From Thalassia testudinum (lineage: Eukaryota > Streptophyta > Magnoliopsida > Alismatales > Hydrocharitaceae), in assembly GCA_037157565.1 (NCBI GenBank), contig JAZHRO010000026.1, forward strand, positions 36,826,501-36,890,500: a stretch of 64,000 nt of DNA, read 5' to 3'. This document shows, in pieces, positions 57,809 to 64,000 of this stretch (within the stretch, counting starts at the first letter, position 1; every line of letters starts with the position of its first letter). The notes beneath the pieces were generated by a model. The model saw only the letters and a program-made list of their open reading frames with translations. It was not told where the DNA came from and searched no databases. Made by a program: the position numbers and the translations under genes.

Positions 57809-60590
57809 TGATGAGAACCTCATCATGAGCCATAACTAGCTCATTTTGACCCAATACAAAGGATAAAAGCTCCTACATATCTCAAGGAAAGGCTTAACTC
57901 AGAGAATTCTGAGTTTGAGAAGAAAACCAGTCATAAGGGGTAAAAGTGCAATTTTACCAGTATAATTTGCATACAGGGTAATTCTGGGCCCAAACACAGG
58001 TCAAAACAGCTTAATAAGAATAAAAGTGGGATGAGATGATCTAGCAAGGGCTACAGCACTTCCAAGGAACCAAATGATAATCTGTAACCCTAAAACAACC
58101 CACTTCAATTCACAAGGTTCGAGGTAAAGTAAAAATAGAATAAACCCTCTAAAATTCATAGAAAAATAATCTCTAGGGTTTAGAACCTTCAATTTGGCCT
58201 TTAGAACCCATTTTGACCTACATTGAGAACCATGCCCAATTAATAACTTAATTTGGGTTTTTGCGCAAATTGACCGGTCGAACAAGGTTTAAGATGAAAA
58301 TAAAATTCACCATCAGATTCCTTAGGTCCTAATTAGTCATGTATAAAAACTTGAGCCTAAGAAGAAACCTCCTTGACCGACTTTACACTTTGGTCCTCAT
58401 ATATTTACTCTTTGGCCCTCAACTTTTGAACCCTCGCATTTTGGCCCCTAACTCTCCTTCGTTCTTTGCAATCAGGTCCCTCCTGCAAAACCCTGCCAGC
58501 ACCATGCTCCGGCGACCTTGCGCGGAGCATGGCGCCGCGCAGGGTGAGGTAGGGGACCTGGCAAGTAAACCGGGGGTGCCCTGCGTCGTCAGCCGTCGCA
58601 GGAGCACCCCCCTGGTCATTGTAGGCCACCATACCGGCCGTGCGAACGCACGGACGGTATGGGTTCATGTTCCGACCATTCTCCGGCGAGGGAGACACGT
58701 CGTCTCCCTCCGCCTTCCTCCCTGCTTCATCCCTATAAATACCCCCCGCCGCTCCACCGACGAGGGCAGCCTGGATCTGACGGAGAAAACCCCCAACTTT
58801 CCTCTCCTCTCACTCCGGCAGACGCCCACCAGCTCCGGCGGTTCTTCTTCCTCCTCCTCTTCGCTCTGCCGCAATACCAGCAGCAGAGACTTCTTCCCCT
58901 GCTCTTCCCGCGTCGCGCAATACCGGCGCGCGCTGCCTCTGCCCCGTCGTCACCGCCGTCCTTCCCCCACTGGGCATCGTCTTCTCCGGAGACAGTCGAT
59001 ACGACTGTCGCCCTGTTCCTCCCCCTTCGTCCCTGCAAGTAAGTTAGAACTACTCCCCTTCTTCTCCTCTTTCTTTCCCCGCTTTCAATTTAGTCAATTA
59101 AACCCTCGACCGCTCCTGTTCACCCTCACCCTCTCCGCCTCCGACCACCCTCCGGCGAGCCGCTCCCATCACCTCAGCGACCCACACGGCTCGCCGACCA
59201 CCGCAGAACCTCCGCCTCCTCACCCTGATCCTCTTCCGCCCCTCCACTTCCCACCAAACACCCTCTGCGGATCCACCGAACACACCCACTTCTTCGCTCA
59301 CAGTTTGACCTAGGACGACCTGTTGGCTCCATCACGCCCCCTGCAGACCCCCTGACCACCTTCGCCGTGCCACGGCGAAGGTCCCCCGCCTGTCTGATTT
59401 GGCCGAGAGGCCGTTCTTCTGTGACCAGGTGACTCGCCCGCCGTCGCCATTACTGCGCAGGCAGAGCTGCTTCACCTGCAGGTGCAGGCACGCCTTTGCC
59501 CAGGTTTGACTCCCAGGTTGCGCGGGGACTCTCCGCGAAACGTCCCAGGTTCACAGATGGGGCGAAGGCCGCGCGGGAAGCCACGATCGCCCACTGCTCC
59601 CTCCGCGACGCGCGCTCAATTGGGGTGGGACATTTAGTCCCACCTCGGAACCTCTCGGAGGCGCGCGGACGCATAAAGGCAAAAAGTGCCTTATGCTGTC
59701 TGCCTCCTGACCACGGGGTGAGGTCCCTCTCACCCGACCCGGCCTCGTCCGTGACCACGCTCCGCGGACCTGGCCCGACCCGATTAGACTGACCTGCACT
59801 CCTCGCCCACCACGCACGCCGGTGGGCCTGGACCCGGGCCTGACCCGAACCCGATTACCCGGTAGCGCTCTGGGAGAGCTTCCGAAGAGTGATTTCAGAG
59901 AGAGAGAAACGCGGGGGAGGGGGGTAGAGTAGGTTTTGCCTCTTGACAAAAAAAAAAAACTCTGAAGTGTGCAGGCAAAAGAAGAAGTGCAGGCGAAGAA
60001 GAAGCAGCTGCACTGTAGCAACTGCTCAGTTAAGTCGTCGAAGCACCGGGTCAGACGACGGAAAGTCAGCAGCCAGAGCAACACAGAAGGCAGGCTGAAG
60101 AAGAAGGAAGAGCAACGGCCGAAGCAGAAGAAGAAGAAGGAAGACTTAGTAGCTGAAGGCAGAAGCTCTGCAGCCATAAAAAAGAGAGGTCACCACGATT
60201 GCAGAAGAAGAAGAAGAGAGGTCAAGGCAGAAAACCAAAGAAGAAGAAGAACAAGGAGCTCTGAAGAAAGAAAAACATCACCAACACAGGAACAGCAGGA
60301 AGAAGAAGAAGAGCATCACCATTGCAGAAGAAGATTATCACCGTATCAGAAACCAAGGAAGAAGAAGGAGATCTGAAGAAAGAGAAAGAAGAACATCACA
60401 ACAAATTCTTTCCCTCTCTCTCTTTATTTTGTAAAAGGAACATGTATATCTCTAGAATACGACTTGCTCCCTGAGTTCGACCTCGGGAACTCTTTCATTT
60501 TTCCGAGTAAAAAAAAATTTATATTTGAAATGTTGGTAATAACCAGCTTTACTACAACGTTATAACAAACCCGGTAAAACCCACGTTTCA
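57809..60590 (+). repeat. Shared middle LTR of the tandem
   Basis: Copy of 50531-53312 at an offset of 7278 bp with no difference noticed. It is the 3' LTR of unit 1 and the 5' LTR of unit 2. TATA at 58734-58741; U5 motif 60464-60486. Confidence 0.93.
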
Positions 60591-60593
60591 TTT

Positions 60594-60611
60594 TGGCGCC
60601 GCTGCCGGGGA
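60594..60611 (+). promoter_or_regulatory. Primer-binding site (tRNA-Asp), unit 2
   Basis: Same 18-mer as at 53316. Confidence 0.9.
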
Positions 60612-60733
60612 GCAACGGCTATTCTAGAGGTAAACAGTCCTGTTTCTTTTAAGTTCTGATAATCTCCTCTCTTTTGTGCAGCTACAGGAACTCAAGAAGA
60701 CAAGCAACCACACGACAACCACTCCGAAGACAG

Positions 60734-61594
60734 GTAAATTTTTCCTCTCACTATTAACCCCTAAACTCTAAAGAGGAAGAAAAGAAAAGAACAAGCAATA
60801 TAGGGCTAACCTGTCTTCCATACTTAGTAACCATAAAGAGTTGCATGTTTTCAACTCATTAGTCCTGCACACTATTAAGGGTATTTAAGGGCTAACACAT
60901 TCTTGCTTGAGCCCTAATTACCCAACAAAGAACTAACTGGACCAAGTAGAGCCAACCTAGGATCCAACACTAGGGATTTAGAGACACACTCCTTAAGCAA
61001 GAATTGAGAAAACCAAATGAAGTGTGCCCAAGCCCTTGTCTGAAAATACCTATCCAAAGAGAACCTAAAACAATTGGCTCTCTAAACACTTGAACCCTAA
61101 AAGACAAGACCCAAAAGCTCTCAAAGAAAACAAGAGGTAAAGTTGACCCCTTGGGTCAACCAACCTTAAATTAGGTCACTCTTTGCACTTAAAAGACTAA
61201 AGTTCAAGTGAAATCTTAAGCACCCTGATCTTAAAATAAAAAATGGTAGACTTAAGAGGTCAAGATCCCCATTCTGGTCTACCTGGAATCTCAGTGACAA
61301 GAGAGGTCGGGTGGGGGAAACCCTGTAACCCGTGGGGACGCTCTACCGTGTAGGGGTCTTCGCGGGACTCTCCCTCTCTGGCTGCCCAGGTAATTCTCAG
61401 GTGGACGATCTTTCTGATCAAGGGGTCCATCTGCCCCGAACCTCTATAGTCACCCAACAATTTTTGGGTGTCTTGATTGGGTCCAGCACCTGCTTATCTC
61501 ATCCAGCCCTTCAGTATTTTTCGGGAGGTCCTTGAAACCTCCTATAGAAATTCACTCTCCCCGAGGCTAAGCCTCGGCTCCTTTGTTTTTGCAG
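60734..61594 (+). other. Predicted leader intron, unit 2
   Basis: Copy of 53456-54316 with a single base difference (G at 61309, A at 54031). Confidence 0.5.
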
Positions 61595-61701
61595 AAATCA
61601 TTCACATAGCCCCTCTTTCCTCTGATTCTGAACAAAATCCCCTTCTTCCATCTTAATTCAAACTTTGATTCTATCTCTTGATTCCACCACCTGATCCAAT
61701 T

Positions 61702-63552
61702 ATGCAGCCTAATTACCTAGCAAGACTACCATTCAAGAAACCTGAATATCGAAGATCTATGAAAGATAAAATGATCGAGGATGCCATAAAATTCTATGAA
61801 AAAGAAGAAAAAACCTCAACACCAATAGGAGATATTCAGGTTGATGTCCCAACAACCACATCCTTCATCATAAACTGTGCCCAAATTCTATTGACTGGAA
61901 TTTCAAAAGGATCAACCCGAGACATGCTCATGACAGGATACATTGAGATGGAAAAATTACACCAATCTGAATACCTTCAATGCTTAACAAATCCTGTACT
62001 TTGGGAACAACACCAAGATGCCCTTATAAAACGGGTAGAAATGATGAAATCAGTAGAACAAATTATCAACCAGAAATACCCGTATATACCAGAAACAGAG
62101 GATGAACCATCTTGGAACAGTATTAAGGAACAATTCAGTTTCCCAGATCCCGGGATTGAGGCACAAAGTGGTTGTAAAATCCCAACCCAGATAGAAGACA
62201 ATGTTGAATTAGGTTGGGATATTACAGGAGAACACAATGCTGAGCCAACCCTAGGCCGTAAATCACCAAGCTTAGAACTCCAAGACTCCTGCAATAACAA
62301 GATTAGAATTGAACCTCTGGAGGGTATAAATTCCGCCCCTTGTTTTGATAAGGTAACCCTCGAAGGTTATTCGGACTTAGGTTCTAATAGTTCTACCCAC
62401 ATCCTAAGCCTAGAACCTAGATCTGAAACTTATTGGGAAGATTATGAGGCCCCTTATGAGAAAGATCAAATTTTTACAGAATATGATTCCGGGCCTCTAT
62501 TTGATGAATATCCCTCTCCAACATCCTCAGGAAATCTGATCGATTTTTCAGGAAACATGCCGATTTATGATACAGAAACTGAGGAGTTGGATGAGCAAGA
62601 TTTTAATGGGGTCTATCCTACCAGCCTCGAGCTTGAACAGAACACCTTTTTGAGCCCAGAATTGACATATAGGCTAGAACCCAGTCAGGCTGCTAATTCC
62701 ACATCTGATGATTTGTGCTGTGGTGGAATTCATGATCATTTTCGCCAACTCTCCGACAATTTCAGATCTGACTATAATTGCGGAGAGATTCCCCTTCCTG
62801 AACACACCAGGCCTATCCACGACCTCAGTTCACATGACTCTGACTCTGAGGTCCTGATTCCCGAGATCACTGATAACACAGAATCATTCCTTTTCGATCC
62901 TCAGGAACCAAAAACAGAAAATGCCAAGAGTGATTGTAACCCAGAATCCAAATTTTTTCTCGAATCCGATTTCTTTCATCCTACAGACACTCTTCCGGCA
63001 TTTGATAGTTACCCAGAGGACTCTCTACAGGAAACCACCTATCATCCGTCTCTAGAAGAGCCCTCGTACACAATGGCCACCTCATCCGCACACACAGAAC
63101 GGATCAAAACCTCTTCCCAACCTCAACCTGCAACCGGACTCAATTTCTATTCAGATTCACCTCTCACCGAGCCGATTGCATTTCCACATCGGGTTCTGAA
63201 CATTGATCAGACTACATACCATGCTCTATCATTCTCTGATCACCCCTGTAGGGTTCCTGCATCAACCACTGATTATCCTACGGGTCCCTACTCTGACCAG
63301 GCTGATTCGGCTCAACCAAACCCTGCGTTTACACTTCCACATCCATCTGAGCCTCATAGTTTATGGTGGGGTCCACACTTTTTTATCCACATCTATCAAC
63401 CCACCAGATTGATTGGGTTTGGGCTGCATCATCAGCCTGTTGATCTGAACAAGCACCTGGTTGGACCAACCAGGCTCTTAATCAAGGTGCTTGTCTTACA
63501 AAACTCTGCTGATTTGACCATCCCCTCTCCATCGCATTTCCCGCTTGGCTGA
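61702..63552 (+). CDS. Unknown protein of the non-autonomous LTR element, unit 2 (616 aa)
   Basis: Second copy of the ORF at 54424-56274, also fully open, with the same encoded protein. The one base difference I found (G at 61707 against A at 54429) is synonymous (CAG/CAA, codon 2). See the first copy for composition and possible role. Confidence 0.75.
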   Translation: MQPNYLARLPFKKPEYRRSMKDKMIEDAIKFYEKEEKTSTPIGDIQVDVPTTTSFIINCAQILLTGISKGSTRDMLMTGYIEMEKLHQSEYLQCLTNPVLWEQHQDALIKRVEMMKSVEQIINQKYPYIPETEDEPSWNSIKEQFSFPDPGIEAQSGCKIPTQIEDNVELGWDITGEHNAEPTLGRKSPSLELQDSCNNKIRIEPLEGINSAPCFDKVTLEGYSDLGSNSSTHILSLEPRSETYWEDYEAPYEKDQIFTEYDSGPLFDEYPSPTSSGNLIDFSGNMPIYDTETEELDEQDFNGVYPTSLELEQNTFLSPELTYRLEPSQAANSTSDDLCCGGIHDHFRQLSDNFRSDYNCGEIPLPEHTRPIHDLSSHDSDSEVLIPEITDNTESFLFDPQEPKTENAKSDCNPESKFFLESDFFHPTDTLPAFDSYPEDSLQETTYHPSLEEPSYTMATSSAHTERIKTSSQPQPATGLNFYSDSPLTEPIAFPHRVLNIDQTTYHALSFSDHPCRVPASTTDYPTGPYSDQADSAQPNPAFTLPHPSEPHSLWWGPHFFIHIYQPTRLIGFGLHHQPVDLNKHLVGPTRLLIKVLVLQNSADLTIPSPSHFPLG

Positions 63553-64000
63553 AGGCATCAAATTTAGCGCTCAACGGGAGGCAGCCCGTCATTCTCTTTG
63601 AAAACCTGAAACTTGTTCTGACAGCTTTTTGCACTTGAAGTTCACACTTTAGGACAGCCGACTCCACCTCAGGTGCTTGCATCTGAGATTAGAAATCGTC
63701 CGCAACAGTCATCCCGACCCATTCACTCATCAAAACAGCTATCCTAATGTATGAACTTAGTTGAATAAAAAACCCCTAGGTTACAATGAGGACATTGCAA
63801 ATCTTAGGCATGGGGGGGTATGAAAGTGCAAAAACTTGTAAGAAAAGGTTTCAAACAAAAAATTCACATATGCCAAAAACACCATAAAAAAAAAAAAAAA
63901 AAAAAAAATTCGAAAAAGAATAAGAGGAAAAGAGGAGAAAAAAAATTTTGTGAAGGAGAAAAGAAACAAAATGAAAAAGGAGCACAAAATTATGAGAAAA
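63553..64000 (+). other. 3' noncoding region, unit 2 (cut by window end)
   Basis: Repeats 56275-56722: the AGGA-loop hairpin at 63781-63800, the polypurine-like run, and an A-run of 23 (63886-63908) against 25 in unit 1. No gene. Confidence 0.8.

Larger units (their letters stand above)
50531..60590 (+). mobile_element. Non-autonomous Athila-like element, first unit of a tandem (LTR-internal-LTR)
   Basis: LTR 50531-53312, internal 53313-57808, LTR 57809-60590. A second internal region follows without a break and runs off the window, so the middle LTR is shared. Inserted in the integrase of element C; the left flank is CGCCG (50526-50530), and the right flank lies outside the window. No gag, protease, RT or integrase is encoded; a single unknown ORF takes their place. 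PBS, leader layout and 3' region are those of the Athila-type elements, which are the likely source of enzymes in trans. Confidence 0.9.

Overview
The window is plant nuclear heterochromatin: 64 kb made almost entirely of LTR retrotransposons inserted into one another. I see no host gene, tRNA, rRNA or CRISPR array. The evidence for a plant is a Tekay/Del-type chromovirus polyprotein end (integrase C-terminus plus chromodomain), Athila-type gag-pol with a tRNA-Asp primer-binding site, LTRs of 1.8-2.8 kb with TG...CA ends and TATA boxes, and 5-bp target-site duplications (TSDs). The species cannot be named from the sequence.

Layout. (1) 1-3431: 3' end of a Tekay-like element, with the pol end and a 3' LTR. 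(2) 3437-3706 and 36914-37108: two halves of a minus-strand Tekay-type LTR fragment, split by element M. (3) 3707-36908: element M, a minus-strand non-autonomous element with tRNA-Asp PBS, polypurine tract and LTRs at both ends. Other insertions have expanded it to 33 kb. These are a solo Tekay-type LTR (6641-12088, TSD ATCTA) that itself holds a second solo LTR (7796-10555, TSD GTCTG); another LTR (13046-15243); Athila-type element A (16429-31292, TSD ATCAT), whose 3' LTR holds a further solo LTR (26104-28907); and a solo LTR (34093-36433) inside M's 5' LTR. (4) 37109-38840: a truncated Tekay-type LTR followed by an unclassified LTR-like piece. (5) 38841-50530: Athila-type element C, with 5' LTR, PBS and gag-pro-RT, cut inside RT by a minus-strand solo LTR (45858-48533, TSD CCAGA), then the rest of RT, RNase H and integrase. 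(6) 50531-64000: a nearly identical LTR-internal-LTR-internal tandem of a non-autonomous Athila-like element. In place of gag-pol it carries one unrecognised open ORF of about 616 codons.

How the parts relate. A, C, M and the tandem element share a tRNA-Asp PBS. A, C and the tandem also share a likely spliced 5' leader. A, M and the tandem share a 3' noncoding region with a hairpin and a second polypurine-like tract. M and the tandem therefore look like passengers that use the reverse transcription and integration machinery of Athila-type elements such as A and C. A and C are themselves broken: A lacks RT/RNase H, and C has a mutated RT catalytic motif and several stop codons.

The most unusual signals are three. 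First, LTRs of several otherwise different families carry degenerate 12-bp palindromes centred on GACGTC, at strict 8-bp (or 0-bp) spacing. Second, a cluster of three hairpins with the same heptaloop and covarying stems lies upstream of the 3' polypurine tract. Third, hairpins with an RGGA loop occur just after the coding region in both the Tekay and Athila lineages.
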